Of a stretch of DNA of 64,000 nucleotides, positions 35,360 through 45,522 are shown piece by piece. The notes under the pieces were generated by a model. That model saw nothing but the letters and a program-made list of their open reading frames with translations. It was not told the origin of the DNA and ran no database searches. Numbering within the stretch: position 1 is the first letter of the stretch; the number at the start of each line of letters is the position of its first letter. Origin of the DNA: Desulfuromonadales bacterium (GTDB lineage: Bacteria > Desulfobacterota > Desulfuromonadia > Desulfuromonadales > JAGXHI01); assembly GCA_024636295.1 (NCBI GenBank), contig JAGXHI010000037.1:1-64000 (forward strand). The letters run 5' to 3'. The position numbers were made by a program, and so were the translations under genes.

Positions 35360-36619
35360 TTATTCCACGGATTCGTTTTCAGAGCCGGGGCTTCGGTCCC
35401 GGAGAATGGCGGTGTAAAAGAAATGACCGTCGGAATCGGCAACCGAAAGGGAAAGCTCCAGGAACAGCGGCTCTCCGTCGCGACGGCGGCCGGTTATCCG
35501 GTGAATTTTACGAAGCAGGCGCTCCTGATGTTTTTCCAGGTACTCTCCGGTCGCGATTTCCTGAAGTGAGGTGCAGTCCTCGTGGATGAGACGACTTACG
35601 GATTCTCCGATCACTTCGGTCTTGCTGTAGCCGAAGATGCGCTCCGCCTGCCGGTTGAAAAGGATGATCTGTCCATTGGCCAGAAAGGAGATGATGCCGT
35701 CTCTGGCTGTTTCGGTGAGGGTTCGGAAGCGCCGTTCCGATTCCTCCAGATGCTGTGTTTTTTCCTGGAGATGATCGATCATTTCATTGAAACCCATGAT
35801 GAGCTTTCCAATTTCATCCCGGCTCTTTCGGGGTATTTTCTCGTACCTTCCGGAATGGACGATATTCCGGATGGCCGCCCCCAACTGATCCAGGGGACCC
35901 GTCACCGCCACGCGCGACAATATCCCGAGGCACAGGATCAATGCGAGAAAAACGCCGCTTGAATAAAAAAGATCGTTCCACACATTCCGGGAAATCTGGC
36001 GGTAAAGATTGTCCATGGGGATGATCACGGAGGCGGCGCCGATAATCTCTCCGATCTGATAGTTATATGCCTGGTCGTATTCTTCCGGAAAAAGCCTTTT
36101 TATATAGTCGGGCGCCGTAGCGGGATCGCCGTGGCATTCCAGGCAGCTCGCCTCCACGGTAAAGGGCTGAAGGTACCGGAAGGCCGGCTCTCCGTTGAAT
36201 TTGGTGACGGCGAATTGTTCCCTGAGATAAGGATTCTCCCTGAATTCCCCGAGGATGCGGGTCTCAAAGGCGTCCGGAGCATTTTCCGGGTTTCGATACC
36301 GGTCGGAAACCTGGCGGATCATGTAGTCCAGATCCTCGGCCACGAGGGCGCCGATCCGGGCGGAGGCGACAACGGGAATCAACCCATATCGATCTTCCGA
36401 AAGCTGTATCTTTCCCACCTGCAGCTGATTGGAGATGTATTCACGTGCTCGAATGGCCTCCGAGGAAATAAGACGGGCCTTCTCCACCGACTCCCCGATG
36501 ATGAATTCTCTGTGCAGACGATAATCTATGAAGGTGGCGAAACCGAAGAAAGAAAGAACGATCGCGGTGACCACCAGGATGATTTTGATCAGCAGGCTGG
36601 TGTTTCGAAAAGGATTCAT
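35360..36619 (-). CDS. Haem-containing membrane PAS sensor without output domain
   Basis: 419 residues: TM1 (~11-30), a periplasmic DUF3365/Tll0287-like domain with one c-type haem motif CLECH (C159, C162, H163), TM2 (~222-243), HAMP (~245-295) and a PAS domain (~305-410), then the end. No kinase, GGDEF or methyl-accepting region follows. It could sense redox state or a gas through haem and signal through protein contact, or it may be a cut-off sensor; no remnant output is visible downstream before the 33-35 kb gene. ATG 36619 is chosen over an upstream TTG. Confidence 0.78.
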   Translation of the reverse strand: MNPFRNTSLLIKIILVVTAIVLSFFGFATFIDYRLHREFIIGESVEKARLISSEAIRAREYISNQLQVGKIQLSEDRYGLIPVVASARIGALVAEDLDYMIRQVSDRYRNPENAPDAFETRILGEFRENPYLREQFAVTKFNGEPAFRYLQPFTVEASCLECHGDPATAPDYIKRLFPEEYDQAYNYQIGEIIGAASVIIPMDNLYRQISRNVWNDLFYSSGVFLALILCLGILSRVAVTGPLDQLGAAIRNIVHSGRYEKIPRKSRDEIGKLIMGFNEMIDHLQEKTQHLEESERRFRTLTETARDGIISFLANGQIILFNRQAERIFGYSKTEVIGESVSRLIHEDCTSLQEIATGEYLEKHQERLLRKIHRITGRRRDGEPLFLELSLSVADSDGHFFYTAILRDRSPGSENESVE

Positions 36620-36658
36620 GGCGGAGGGTTCCCTGAACAATGCGAGATGACTGCTATT

Positions 36659-37264
36659 TTAACGATCTCCACTCCGTTTGCAAGGCTTTGCTCCCGTGGT
36701 GTCCGAAATTCCCGCCCGCCTGAGAAACTGTCTCAGGATGGCCGCGGTAAGCCCCCAGATCTCATGCCGCCCCACGGTAAAGAAATGTACCGGATAATAG
36801 CGGCCCCGATGGCTCCAGTCTTCTTCCCGAACAAGATCCGGATCAAGCAGCAGCCTCAGTGGAACTTCCAGCACTTCGGCAATTTCCCGTGGATCGGCCT
36901 GAAAAGGATACGGATAGGGAAAGGTTCCCACAAAAGGGACGATGTGATAGCCATGAAAGGAGATAAAATCATCCAACCGGCCCAGAATGGTGACGTCCTC
37001 CCTTCGGATGCCCATTTCTTCTTCGGTTTCCCGCAGTGCGGTTTCCTGCAGGTCGATGGCTCCGGAATGCCGTTTTCCGCCGGGAAAAGAAATCTCCCCC
37101 CGGTGATGGGGCATGTGTTCGGTCCTGCGGGTAAAAAGAAAGTAATCCTCGCCGTCGCGCTGGTAAAAAAGAAGGAGAACCGCTGCAGGCCGCAGTCCGT
37201 CATCGTCGATATTCCGGCAGGGAAAACGCGAGAGGCTGGAGTGGATGGAATCGGGATCGAGCAT
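36659..37264 (-). CDS. Nudix hydrolase, CoA pyrophosphatase type
   Basis: 201 residues. The Nudix box GG..HSGAIDLQETALRETEEEMGI follows a UPF0035-like RRTEHMPHHRGEISFPGGKR motif, both typical of the NudL/CoAse family, which cleaves CoA or acyl-CoA to phosphopantetheine and 3',5'-ADP. The ATG overlaps the rpe stop (TGATG), so it is translated behind rpe. The C-terminus beyond the fold is basic. Confidence 0.85.
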   Translation of the reverse strand: MLDPDSIHSSLSRFPCRNIDDDGLRPAAVLLLFYQRDGEDYFLFTRRTEHMPHHRGEISFPGGKRHSGAIDLQETALRETEEEMGIRREDVTILGRLDDFISFHGYHIVPFVGTFPYPYPFQADPREIAEVLEVPLRLLLDPDLVREEDWSHRGRYYPVHFFTVGRHEIWGLTAAILRQFLRRAGISDTTGAKPCKRSGDR

Positions 37265-37929
37265 CAGACGGTCAGCGAACTGGCGTTGGTCCGCAGGGCG
37301 GCGATGGTTTCGGCATAGTCCAAAGTGCCGAAAACGGCACTTCCCGCAACGAAAACATCGGCGCCGGCGGCGGCGATCCGTCGGATATTGTCAGGCTTGA
37401 CTCCCCCATCAACCTCGATCTCCGTGGGCAGTCCGCGCCGGTTAATGTCGCGGCGCAGCGCTTCGATCTTGGGGAGACAGGAGTGTATGAAATCCTGCCC
37501 TCCGAATCCGGGATTTACCGTCATCACCAGCACCAGATCCAGATCCTCCAGAATCACCTCCAGGCTGCTGACCGGTGTAGCCGGATTGATGGACACACCC
37601 GCCTTCTTGCCCAGGCTTCGGATCAGTTGAACAGTGCGATGGAGATGGGAGACCGCCTCCGCATGCACGGTCAGAATATCCGCTCCCGCCCTGGCGAAAT
37701 CGGGAATGTAAAGATCGGGATTTGCGATCATCAGGTGCACATCCAGCGGCAGGGAGGTTTCCCGGCGCAGAGCGGCCACCACTGGAGGACCGATGGTGAT
37801 ATTTGGCACGAAATGGCCGTCCATCACATCCACGTGGACGTAATCGGCGCCTCCGGCTTCAATCGCCCGGATCTCTTCGCCCAGGCGCCCGAAGTCCGCC
37901 GACAGTATGGAAGGAGCAATTTTGATCAT
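37264..37929 (-). CDS. rpe: Ribulose-phosphate 3-epimerase
   Basis: 221 residues, a TIM barrel with all metal and catalytic motifs: [47 protein letters not shown] and EVDGGV. It interconverts ribulose-5-phosphate and xylulose-5-phosphate, in keeping with the transaldolase at 45.5 kb. Start MIKIAPS (37929) has AGGA upstream; the longer frame adds ten residues. It overlaps the Nudix gene by one base and lies 114 bp after rsmB. Confidence 0.96.
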   Translation of the reverse strand: MIKIAPSILSADFGRLGEEIRAIEAGGADYVHVDVMDGHFVPNITIGPPVVAALRRETSLPLDVHLMIANPDLYIPDFARAGADILTVHAEAVSHLHRTVQLIRSLGKKAGVSINPATPVSSLEVILEDLDLVLVMTVNPGFGGQDFIHSCLPKIEALRRDINRRGLPTEIEVDGGVKPDNIRRIAAAGADVFVAGSAVFGTLDYAETIAALRTNASSLTV

Positions 37930-38043
37930 TTCATTTCCTGTCCTGAAATTTCGGCTCATCTCAGCAGCCTGGCAATAAAACTATCATGCCCGCACCGCAA
38001 AGTTCAATTGAGAAAATATTCCTGCACCTTCATCGCTTCTAGG

Positions 38044-39417
38044 TCACCGCCTTCGCAGGCGTGCAGCGAAAAAGGCGTCCATTCTTTCGTGACGGTGAGG
38101 AACCGTCCGCAGGAAGCCATGGGAATCGAACAGAAGGCGCCAGTGTTCCGGAGCGGTCTCCCGAAGGTCCTCCAGGCCGAACTCGGGCTGGCCGGCCAGA
38201 AAATGGCGGACCACATCCGTCGTCTCCTGTGGAGCGATGGTGCAGAGCGAGTAGAGAAGGATTCCATTTTCTCGGACAAAAGGCGCGACATTGTTCAATA
38301 TGGCAAGCTGCCGCCGGGCCAGTTCCTTCAGGTCTTCCGGCCGCCGTCGCCAGCGGATCTCGGGATTGCGCCGCAGCACTCCGAGACCGCTGCAGGGAGC
38401 GTCCACCAAAACGCGGTCCAGGCTCCCGGGCTCAAGAAAATCGGGGGAGAGGGTCAGATCCCATGATTTCGTTTCGATTCCACGGCATCCCAGCCGTCGC
38501 GCCCCTTCAGCGATAAGTTCCACTCTCCGGGGATGAATGTCCAACGCCAGAATGGATGCGTCGTTTTCCGAGAGGGCGGCTGTGTGAGTCGTTTTCCCAC
38601 CCGGTGCTGCGCAGGCGTCCAGAATCCTGTCCCCCTTTTCCGGGGAAAGAAGATGGGCAATGAGCATGCTCGCCTGGTCCTGGACCTGATACCACCCGGC
38701 TTCGTCTCCCGGCAGCAGCTCCTCTCCCCTGGCCGTGACGATCACCCCCTCGGGAGCGAATTCCGAAGGGATCGCCTGGTGCCCTGCGGAAGCCAGCTCC
38801 TTCAGATAGTCCTCGCGGGAGATGCGAAGGGTATTGACCCGCAAGGTCAGAGGCGCAGGCTCCAGCATGGCGGTGGCCAGGTCGCGGGCTTCTTCCGCTC
38901 CCAGTTCGGCGATCCAGCGGCGAGCCAGCCATTCCGGCAGAGACAGAACGTCCCTGAGGTGGGAAAGAGGATCGCGGTCGAATTCGGGCCAGGATAGAGC
39001 CTCCTTTTGCCGCACAAGATTTCTCAGCACCCCGTTGAGAAAGCCCGTGGCCCGCGACAGGCCTTCCCGTCGGGCCAGCTCCACGGACTCATTGACCGCA
39101 GCCCGATCTGGAACACGATCCAGGTTCAGGATCTGGTAAGCACCGAGGCGTAGCAGCCAGAGAACTCTCGATTCAATTTTTTCCAGAGGCTTGCGACAGA
39201 AACGAGAGAGGGCGAAATCGAGCTGTCCGCGTTTTCGCAGAGTGCCGTAAACGAGTTCGGTGGTCAGGCGTCGGTCGCGAACATCTCCGGCTGAACTTTT
39301 GCCCAGGGCGACATCGAGAGCCATGTCGGCAAAGGCCCCTTCCTCCACGCGGCAGAGAATTTCGAAAGCCGTCCTGCGCGAATCGAAACGGGAATGATCG
39401 TCGGTTCTTTCAGCCAT
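38044..39417 (-). CDS. rsmB: 16S rRNA (cytosine-967-C5)-methyltransferase
   Basis: 457 residues. The N-terminal NusB-like RNA-binding domain (~10-145) is followed by a SAM methyltransferase with DACAAPGGKT, VDAPCSGLGVLRR (motif IV Cys) and YSLCTIAPQE (catalytic motif VI Cys). It methylates C967 of 16S rRNA. It lies in the usual cluster with def, fmt, DUF116 and rpe, on the same strand; the htpX gene and its terminator come just upstream. Confidence 0.95.
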   Translation of the reverse strand: MAERTDDHSRFDSRRTAFEILCRVEEGAFADMALDVALGKSSAGDVRDRRLTTELVYGTLRKRGQLDFALSRFCRKPLEKIESRVLWLLRLGAYQILNLDRVPDRAAVNESVELARREGLSRATGFLNGVLRNLVRQKEALSWPEFDRDPLSHLRDVLSLPEWLARRWIAELGAEEARDLATAMLEPAPLTLRVNTLRISREDYLKELASAGHQAIPSEFAPEGVIVTARGEELLPGDEAGWYQVQDQASMLIAHLLSPEKGDRILDACAAPGGKTTHTAALSENDASILALDIHPRRVELIAEGARRLGCRGIETKSWDLTLSPDFLEPGSLDRVLVDAPCSGLGVLRRNPEIRWRRRPEDLKELARRQLAILNNVAPFVRENGILLYSLCTIAPQETTDVVRHFLAGQPEFGLEDLRETAPEHWRLLFDSHGFLRTVPHRHERMDAFFAARLRRR

Positions 39418-39459
39418 ATGTTCTTCTTATCCGGTTGTTTGCGCTTTTCACCGATGGTC

Positions 39460-39490
39460 AAAAAAAAGGGGGCGCCTCGGTCACGCCCCC
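39460..39490 (-). terminator. Terminator after htpX
   Basis: On the - strand GGGGGCG (39490-39484) pairs with CGCCCCC (39474-39468), followed by a run of eight T (39467-39460). It separates htpX from rsmB. Confidence 0.88.
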
Positions 39491-39517
39491 GCTACTTTCC
39501 TCGATTTTGAGTCTTCG

Positions 39518-40348
39518 CTACCGCATATTCTCCAGGCGCCGGATCCTCTCCTCGACCGGAGGATGGGTGGAAAACAGGCTTTTCAGTCCCGAGCCGTTCA
39601 ACGGATTAACGATGAACATATGGGCGGTCGCTTCATTGACCCCCTTCATGGGGATCTGCCGGTTGGCGCTTTCCAGTTTACGCAGGGCGTTGGCAAGGTA
39701 AAAAGGATTTCCGACCATCCGGGCGCCGGCCTTGTCGGCCTCATATTCGCGGGAGCGGGATATGGCCATCTGCACTAGCATGGCAGCCAGCGGCGCAACG
39801 ATCATCATTATGATCAGGACGAAAGGATTGCGGTCCTCGTCGTCCCGACCGAAGCCGCCGAAAATCGCCGCCCACTGTGCCATATGGGCCAGGTAGGAGA
39901 TGGCTCCTGCGATGGTAGCCGCAATGGTTCCGATGAGGATATCCCGGTTGCCGACGTGGCTCATTTCGTGTGCCATCACCCCCATCAGCTCTTCCCGGGA
40001 CAGGATCTGCAGGATCCCATCGGTGGCGGCGACCGCCGCATGCTTCGGATTCCGTCCGGTGGCAAAGGCGTTTGGCGTGGATTGGGGAAGGGTATAGACC
40101 CGGGGCATGGGAAGGTTGTTTCGCTGACAGATCTCCTGAACGACCTGGAAAAGCGGGCCGTCATTTACCTCTTTGCCCCGATACATTTTCACCACGATTT
40201 TGTCGGAAAACCAATAAGAACCGAAGTTCATGACTCCTGCGAAAACCAGCGCGATCATGGCGCCGCCCCGGCCGCCCAGCGCAGCTCCCGCCCAGACCAG
40301 GACCAGAGTAAGCAAAATCATGAGAATGATTGTTTTCAGCGTGTTCAT
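39518..40348 (-). CDS. htpX: HtpX-type membrane metalloprotease (M48)
   Basis: 276 residues. Two N-terminal transmembrane helices (~4-35) are followed by a zinc protease with HEMSH and the distal glutamate in [11 protein letters not shown], and two more hydrophobic helices (~145-165, ~180-200). It degrades damaged membrane proteins at the inner membrane. ATG 40348 is used; AAAGAG stands just before it. A terminator follows the gene. Confidence 0.95.
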   Translation of the reverse strand: MNTLKTIILMILLTLVLVWAGAALGGRGGAMIALVFAGVMNFGSYWFSDKIVVKMYRGKEVNDGPLFQVVQEICQRNNLPMPRVYTLPQSTPNAFATGRNPKHAAVAATDGILQILSREELMGVMAHEMSHVGNRDILIGTIAATIAGAISYLAHMAQWAAIFGGFGRDDEDRNPFVLIIMMIVAPLAAMLVQMAISRSREYEADKAGARMVGNPFYLANALRKLESANRQIPMKGVNEATAHMFIVNPLNGSGLKSLFSTHPPVEERIRRLENMR

Positions 40349-40438
40349 CTCTTTGGAAAGCCCTTTCCTAAGTTGTTGCTTCTTTCGGCCTGATGCCGTC
40401 ACCATTATATCTCAAAATAATTACGGGAGTCGAGGAAA

Positions 40439-41224
40439 TCAAGATCCGGCGACGATGTGTTCGTCGAGGGCCGCTTCGACTTCCTTGAGAATAATGTGGG
40501 TGTTGAAGCAGGGCCCGTTGGGGCGCCGGTTCAGAATGCCGATCACCGGAAGGGGATAGGAATCCCGAATTCCGGAAGTCAGATCCCGTTCGCAGGCGAC
40601 CGCCAGAATGAATCGGGGCTTTTTTTCCACGATGATTTTCCGCGCCAGAGTTCCGCCGGTTGCCACGGCGATTTTGATTCCCCGCTTTCGGGCCAACTCC
40701 GCCAGGTCCCGGATGTCGCATTCGCCGCATCGGATGCATTTATCCACGTCCCCCGTGATCTTGATGGCACAGTCGAAGAGCTGTATGCAGTGAGGCAGCA
40801 GAATAAGAGCCCGGGAAGTCGGAACGCGGATTTTCCTGGCGCGCACGAGCTGATTGTTCAGAGCGATGAAGGACTGCTGGAGAGTGTCCCGATCGATGCC
40901 GAATAGTCGTCCGATGCCGATTATGGCGGGAAAGAGATAGCGGATGACCACTTTGCGCAGCTTTTCGGAAAAGAACAGGTCCTTTCCGGTCACCAGCGTC
41001 AGAATCAGAAGGGATAGCCCCGCCGTTACAAGAATGGCCAGTCCCGCCAGGACCGCGCCGAAAAGGATCGGAAGCACGGGATGAATGGAACCGAGACCGA
41101 CGGAAGGAACCCACCACAGCAGAAAGGCAATCCCCAGCACAAGCGCACAGGCGAGCATGAGCAGGCCGATGAACACCCTTTTGCGGGGCTTGAATTCCTC
41201 GTTGTAAGGTGCGGCGGAAGACAA
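40439..41224 (-). CDS. DUF116 family protein
   Basis: 261 residues: two transmembrane helices (~18-40, ~48-78) and a cytoplasmic domain rich in cysteine with CIQLFDC, then CIRCGECDI, then a single ACE and a late CFNT. The spacing suggests a metal or Fe-S site. This is the conserved DUF116 protein often found with fmt and def in Desulfuromonadales and Firmicutes; function unknown. It starts three bases after the fmt stop, in the def-fmt operon. Confidence 0.88.
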   Translation of the reverse strand: MSSAAPYNEEFKPRKRVFIGLLMLACALVLGIAFLLWWVPSVGLGSIHPVLPILFGAVLAGLAILVTAGLSLLILTLVTGKDLFFSEKLRKVVIRYLFPAIIGIGRLFGIDRDTLQQSFIALNNQLVRARKIRVPTSRALILLPHCIQLFDCAIKITGDVDKCIRCGECDIRDLAELARKRGIKIAVATGGTLARKIIVEKKPRFILAVACERDLTSGIRDSYPLPVIGILNRRPNGPCFNTHIILKEVEAALDEHIVAGS

Positions 41225-41226
41225 AT

Positions 41227-42174
41227 TCAGGTCTCCAGTCGAGCGCCGGGGGACAGCGACCTGCCTCTCAGAAATTCGGAAGCGGCCAGCCGTTTCTTTC
41301 CGGAGATCTGCAATTCGCGGATTCGCAGGATCCCATCGCCGCAGGCAACGCGTATTCCCCCGGTTTCAGAAGAAACGATCTCGCCGGGGTTTGCGGAGGG
41401 GCCATTCTCGGGAGAAGTTCGGAAAAGCTTGAGCATGGTTCCGTCCAGAAATGTATAGGCGCCCGGCCAGGGATCGAGGCCTCTGATCTGATTATGAATT
41501 TCCCTCGCGCTCCGGCTCCAGTCGATCCGCCCGTCCTCCTTCTTCAGCATGGGAGCATAGCTGCTCCGATCATCGTCCTGCGGCTCCGGCTCGAGAGTTC
41601 CCGCACGGAGACGATCCAGAGTCTCGATCAGGGTCTCCCGGCCCAGAAGCGCCAGACGATTATGGAGTTCTCCGGCGGTTTCCTCGGGGCCGATTGAAGT
41701 CGATTTCTTCACCAGCATGTCGCCCGTATCGAGGCCGGCCTCCATAAGCATGGTGGTGATCCCGGTCTCCGTCTCCCCTTCTATAATGGCTTTGTTGATG
41801 GGCGCCGCGCCACGGTATTGCGGCAGCAGGGAGGCGTGCACGTTGATGCAGCCGAAACGCGGAATGTCCAGGATGCTCTGTGGCAGTATCTGTCCATAGG
41901 CGATCACGATAATAAGATCGGGATCCAATGCCCTGAGAGCTTCCACCGCTTCGGTCGCTCTCAATCTCTGGGGCTGCCGAACCGCAATGGCGTGCTCTTC
42001 CGCCAGGCTCTTTACCGGGGGAGGCGAAAGCCTCTTGCCCCGTCCGCTCGGGCGGTCGGGCTGGGTATAAACCGCTTTCAGATCCACCCCGTAATCGATC
42101 AACCCTTTCAGAGTGGGAAGAGCGAACTCAGGAGTGCCCATAAAAATTGTTCGGATATTTGCGGGTTCTATCAA
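41227..42174 (-). CDS. fmt: Methionyl-tRNA formyltransferase
   Basis: 315 residues. The formyl-THF domain carries MGTPEFA, HASLLPQYRGAAPINKAI (catalytic N-H-D set) and the loop GETETGIT..., and the C-terminal OB domain ends the protein. It formylates initiator Met-tRNA. The start is TTG 42174, overlapping the def stop as TTGA and preceded by AGGAG; the first ATG is residue 12, inside the conserved strand, so it cannot be the start. Confidence 0.96.
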   Translation of the reverse strand: MIEPANIRTIFMGTPEFALPTLKGLIDYGVDLKAVYTQPDRPSGRGKRLSPPPVKSLAEEHAIAVRQPQRLRATEAVEALRALDPDLIIVIAYGQILPQSILDIPRFGCINVHASLLPQYRGAAPINKAIIEGETETGITTMLMEAGLDTGDMLVKKSTSIGPEETAGELHNRLALLGRETLIETLDRLRAGTLEPEPQDDDRSSYAPMLKKEDGRIDWSRSAREIHNQIRGLDPWPGAYTFLDGTMLKLFRTSPENGPSANPGEIVSSETGGIRVACGDGILRIRELQISGKKRLAASEFLRGRSLSPGARLET

Positions 42175-42689
42175 AGTTGCTCCTGCTGCTGTTCCATGAT
42201 TTTTTTATATTTCTTCCGGAAAAAACTCTTTTTCAGCGGAGAGAGATGATCGACGAAAAGGATCCCGTCCAGATGATCGATCTCGTGCTGAAAAGCGATG
42301 GCGAGAAGATCCGTCGCTTCCCGTTCCACAGGGCGACCCTCAAGATCGAGATAGCGCACCTTCACCCTGGCGCTTCGCGGAATGCTGGCGTAATAACCAG
42401 GAATGGAAAGGCAACCTTCCTCCTCGAACACTTCTCCCTCACGCTCTGCGATCTCGGGATTTACGGCGAAAATCAGGCTGCGGTTCTCTTCCCTGGGGGA
42501 ACAATCAATGACGACAAGGCGGCGGGAAATCCCCACCTGCGGTGCGGCAAGACCCACTCCAGGGGCCGCGTACATGGTTTCAGCCATATCTTCGGCCAGC
42601 TTTTTAAGATCGTCGTCAAAGGTTTCGACCGGATCCGCGACTTTTTTCAGGACGGATTCGGGATAGTGATAAATCTGAAGAATGGACAT
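42171..42689 (-). CDS. def: Peptide deformylase
   Basis: 172 residues with the three family motifs GVGLAAPQVG, EEGCLSIPG and QHEIDHLDG, so a class I Fe/Zn/Co metalloenzyme. It removes the N-formyl group from nascent proteins. GGAG precedes the ATG. First gene of a def-fmt-DUF116 unit with overlapping ends. Confidence 0.97.
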   Translation of the reverse strand: MSILQIYHYPESVLKKVADPVETFDDDLKKLAEDMAETMYAAPGVGLAAPQVGISRRLVVIDCSPREENRSLIFAVNPEIAEREGEVFEEEGCLSIPGYYASIPRSARVKVRYLDLEGRPVEREATDLLAIAFQHEIDHLDGILFVDHLSPLKKSFFRKKYKKIMEQQQEQL

Positions 42690-42868
42690 TTTTTCTCCAG
42701 GAACCGTTTTTTTGTCTTACCCGGCGGAGGAGTCGCCGGATCGCGCACATCCCCGAATGATACGAGGACTGCTCCGGGAAAGTCAACCGAAAGAGGCAAG
42801 TTTCAGGCGTCGTATCCGGTGCGGAGGGGCCTCGGAGAGGAAGGATCTTCAGAGAATTCAAAAGCATG

Positions 42869-42910
42869 AAAAAAAGGCCTTGCAGGGAAAGAACTCCTCC
42901 CGGCAAGGCC
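42869..42910 (-). terminator. Terminator after sucD
   Basis: On the - strand GGCCTTGC (42910-42903) pairs with GCAAGGCC (42883-42876), followed by a T run (42875-42869). It closes the sucCD operon. Confidence 0.88.
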
Positions 42911-42934
42911 ACTTTGCTTTGGTTCAGATCAAGC

Positions 42935-43807
42935 TCAGGGCTTGTAGATCTTCAGAAGAGCTTCGGCCATTTCGGCGGGGCTGTCCGCCACGCTGATGCC
43001 GCACTCAGCCAGAGCGGCTTTCTTCTCCTCGGCGCCGCCCTTTCCTCCGGAGATGATCGCCCCGGCATGCCCCATTCGTTTGCCGGAAGGGGCCGTGGCG
43101 CCGGCAATGAATGCCGCCACAGGCTTTGTCATGTTTTCCTTGACGAAATGCGCAGCTTCTTCTTCGGCATTTCCGCCGATCTCCCCGATCATGATGACGG
43201 CCGTCGTACCGGGATCTTCCTCGAACATGCGAAGGCAGTCCACGAAATTGGTTCCGTTAACGGGGTCGCCGCCGATGCCGACGCAGGTCGACTGGCCGAT
43301 ATCGCGGGTGGTCAATTGCCAGACCGCTTCATAGGTCAGGGTGCCGCTTCGGGATACGATACCGACGGATCCGGGCTTGTGAATGTAGCCGGGCATGATT
43401 CCGATTTTGCATTGGCCGGGAGTGATGACGCCCGGGCAATTGGGACCGACAAGACGTGTTTTTTTATCCGCCAGGAAGTGCTTGACCCGGACCATGTCCA
43501 GCACCGGAATCCCTTCGGTAATGCAGCACACGAGCTCTATTCCCGCGTCGGCCGCTTCCATAATGGCGTCCGCGGCGCCGACCGGGGGTACATAGATCAC
43601 CGATGCGCTGGCGCCGGTTTTTTCCACCGCGTCCCGCACGGTATTGAAGACGGGAAATCCGTCGATTTCCGTGCCGCCCTTTCCGGGGGTCACTCCACCG
43701 ACCATTTTGGTCCCGTACTCGCGGGCCATCTGGGCATGAAACAGGCCGGTGGCGCCGGTAATTCCCTGAGTGATGACTTTGGTTTCTTTATTGACCAGGA
43801 TACTCAT
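42935..43807 (-). CDS. sucD: Succinyl-CoA synthetase alpha subunit
   Basis: 290 residues. The CoA-binding motif [14 protein letters not shown] lies near the N-terminus, and the phosphohistidine loop is [25 protein letters not shown] is typical. With SucC it makes succinyl-CoA or, in reverse, ATP/GTP and succinate in the TCA cycle. It begins 19 bp after sucC. Confidence 0.97.
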   Translation of the reverse strand: MSILVNKETKVITQGITGATGLFHAQMAREYGTKMVGGVTPGKGGTEIDGFPVFNTVRDAVEKTGASASVIYVPPVGAADAIMEAADAGIELVCCITEGIPVLDMVRVKHFLADKKTRLVGPNCPGVITPGQCKIGIMPGYIHKPGSVGIVSRSGTLTYEAVWQLTTRDIGQSTCVGIGGDPVNGTNFVDCLRMFEEDPGTTAVIMIGEIGGNAEEEAAHFVKENMTKPVAAFIAGATAPSGKRMGHAGAIISGGKGGAEEKKAALAECGISVADSPAEMAEALLKIYKP

Positions 43808-43826
43808 TTTTCAGGACTCCCTCACG

Positions 43827-44990
43827 TTAGGAAACGGCTTTGACGATTTTTTCCGCGGCGTCGGCCATTCCGTCGGCGGCGATGATGTTCAATCCGCTTT
43901 CGGCCAGAATCTTCTTCCCCTTTTCCACATTGGTTCCTTCGAGTCGGACCACCAGGGGAACTTTGATCCCGGTCTGCTTGGCCGCCTCGACGATTCCTGT
44001 GGCGATCACGTCGCATTTCATGATGCCGCCGAAGATATTGACCAGAATCCCTTTGACCTTTTCATCGGAGAGGATGATTTTGAAGGCTTCGGTGACCCGC
44101 TCGATCGTCGCGCCGCCCCCTACGTCGAGGAAGTTGGCCGGATCGCCGCCGTAATGCTTGATGATGTCCATGGTCGCCATCGCCAGGCCGGCCCCGTTGA
44201 CGAGGCACCCGATGTTGCCATCGAGAGCGATATAGGAAAGATCGTACTGCGAAGCTTCGATCTCGTTGGGGTCTTCCTCGTCGTAGTCGCGCAGATCACG
44301 GATGTTGCGATGACGGAACAGCGCGTTGTCGTCGAAATTGAGTTTGGCGTCAATGCAGAGAAGGTCTCCTTCGGCCGTCACGACCATGGGATTGATCTCG
44401 AGCAGTGAGCAGTCCGATTCCACGAAGGCCCGATAGAGACCGGTCAGGATCTGGGTCGCCTGTTTGATCTGCTTGCCTTCGAGACCAAGCCTGAAGGCTA
44501 CCTTGCGGGCCTGAAAAGGCATCAGCCCAGTCTGGGGATCGATCGCCTCGAAGAAGATTCTTTCGGGAGTCTTGGCCGCCACTTCCTCGATGTCCATGCC
44601 GCCTTCGGCCGAGGCCATGAGCGTTACCTTGGAAGTAGCGCGGTCCACCAGCATGGAGACATAGAGCTCACGGGCGATATTGCAACCGTTTTCCACCAGC
44701 ACGCGCTTGACCACTTTTCCTTCCGGACCGGTCTGGTGGGTGACAAGGGTCATCCCCAGAATGTCCCGGGCAATTGCTTTGACCTCGTCGGGTGTTCTGG
44801 CAAGTTTAACCCCGCCCCCTTTGCCCCGTCCTCCGGCATGGATCTGCGCCTTGACGACCCAGGGCCCTTTTTCGTTGAGACGCTTGGCCCAGTCTCTGGC
44901 CGAGTTGCTGTTGTAGCAGACTTGGCCGTCGGGCACGACGACCCCGAATTTCCTGAGAATCTCCTTGGCCTGATACTCGTGAATGTTCAT
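43827..44990 (-). CDS. sucC: Succinyl-CoA synthetase beta subunit
   Basis: 387 residues, starting [12 protein letters not shown], with ATP-grasp motifs ([25 protein letters not shown]) and the C-terminal [13 protein letters not shown] loop. It binds the nucleotide and succinate. ATG 44990 has GAGGA upstream; the longer frame is not supported. A candidate promoter lies ~310 bp upstream and a terminator-like hairpin stands in between. Confidence 0.97.
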   Translation of the reverse strand: MNIHEYQAKEILRKFGVVVPDGQVCYNSNSARDWAKRLNEKGPWVVKAQIHAGGRGKGGGVKLARTPDEVKAIARDILGMTLVTHQTGPEGKVVKRVLVENGCNIARELYVSMLVDRATSKVTLMASAEGGMDIEEVAAKTPERIFFEAIDPQTGLMPFQARKVAFRLGLEGKQIKQATQILTGLYRAFVESDCSLLEINPMVVTAEGDLLCIDAKLNFDDNALFRHRNIRDLRDYDEEDPNEIEASQYDLSYIALDGNIGCLVNGAGLAMATMDIIKHYGGDPANFLDVGGGATIERVTEAFKIILSDEKVKGILVNIFGGIMKCDVIATGIVEAAKQTGIKVPLVVRLEGTNVEKGKKILAESGLNIIAADGMADAAEKIVKAVS

Positions 44991-45018
44991 GGATCCAGGT
45001 TCCTCACATGAAAGTTGG

Positions 45019-45052
45019 AAAAAAATGACGGCTCTCCCGCAGCGGGACAGCC
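45019..45052 (-). terminator. Terminator-like hairpin in the sucCD leader
   Basis: On the - strand GGCTGTCCCGC (45052-45042) pairs with GCGGGAGAGCC (45040-45030) with one mismatch, then GTCA and seven T (45025-45019). It ends about 30 bp before the sucC start, so it could act as an attenuator or end a transcript from tal. Confidence 0.5.
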
Positions 45053-45303
45053 ATGTATGAACTCGAGCCGGCAACCGAATGCCGGCCGTGCCAATCCTCA
45101 GCGATCTGGTTCAGAGAGCTGACGACGATATGAGAATGAGAATCAAGAGTCGCCAAGTCGCCAACCGGGGCGGACCTCCTTCTTTCTCAGCAACAGGAAA
45201 CACCGAGCCTGGAAGACTGGTTTTTGAAGGAGAGGCGAGAGTGGCCCGGTCTTTGTCCTCGGCCGGATTTGCCCGAGAGGTCCGGTTCCGCTTTCCGGAA
45301 GGA

Positions 45304-45332
45304 AAAATAACTCTCATAAATTCAATTGTCAA
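45304..45332 (-). promoter_or_regulatory. Candidate sigma-70 promoter for sucCD
   Basis: On the - strand TTGACA (45332-45327), a 17-bp spacer and TATTTT (45309-45304). The -35 is perfect, the -10 matches four of six. This would give a leader of about 310 nt. Confidence 0.5.
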
Positions 45333-45522
45333 GCATCCATCGGGAAAAACAGAAATACACCGCCTCGTTTTTATCCTGTGCCGTTCCTGAGAAAATATGG
45401 CAAGAGAAAAACAAACTCCAAAGAAGAGTGCTCGGAAGTTTCGTACTTCAGGGCCTGTCGGCTTTTCAGGCGAAGCCTTTAAAAGGCATATCGCTCCATA
45501 GAGTGGCCTTTCGGCGACGCCC

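Larger units (their letters stand above)
44991..45522. other. Gene-free leader region upstream of sucC
   Basis: No supported gene here. On the - strand the region holds a candidate promoter (45304-45332), a hairpin GCCGGC...GCCGGC (45067-45086) and a terminator-like hairpin close to sucC (45019-45052). A + strand open frame at 45079-45390 has no RBS or familiar composition. Confidence 0.6.

Noticed and set aside
45079..45390. 103-codon + strand frame in the sucC leader
   Set aside because: No ribosome site, no familiar motif, and it runs across a candidate promoter and hairpins on the other strand.
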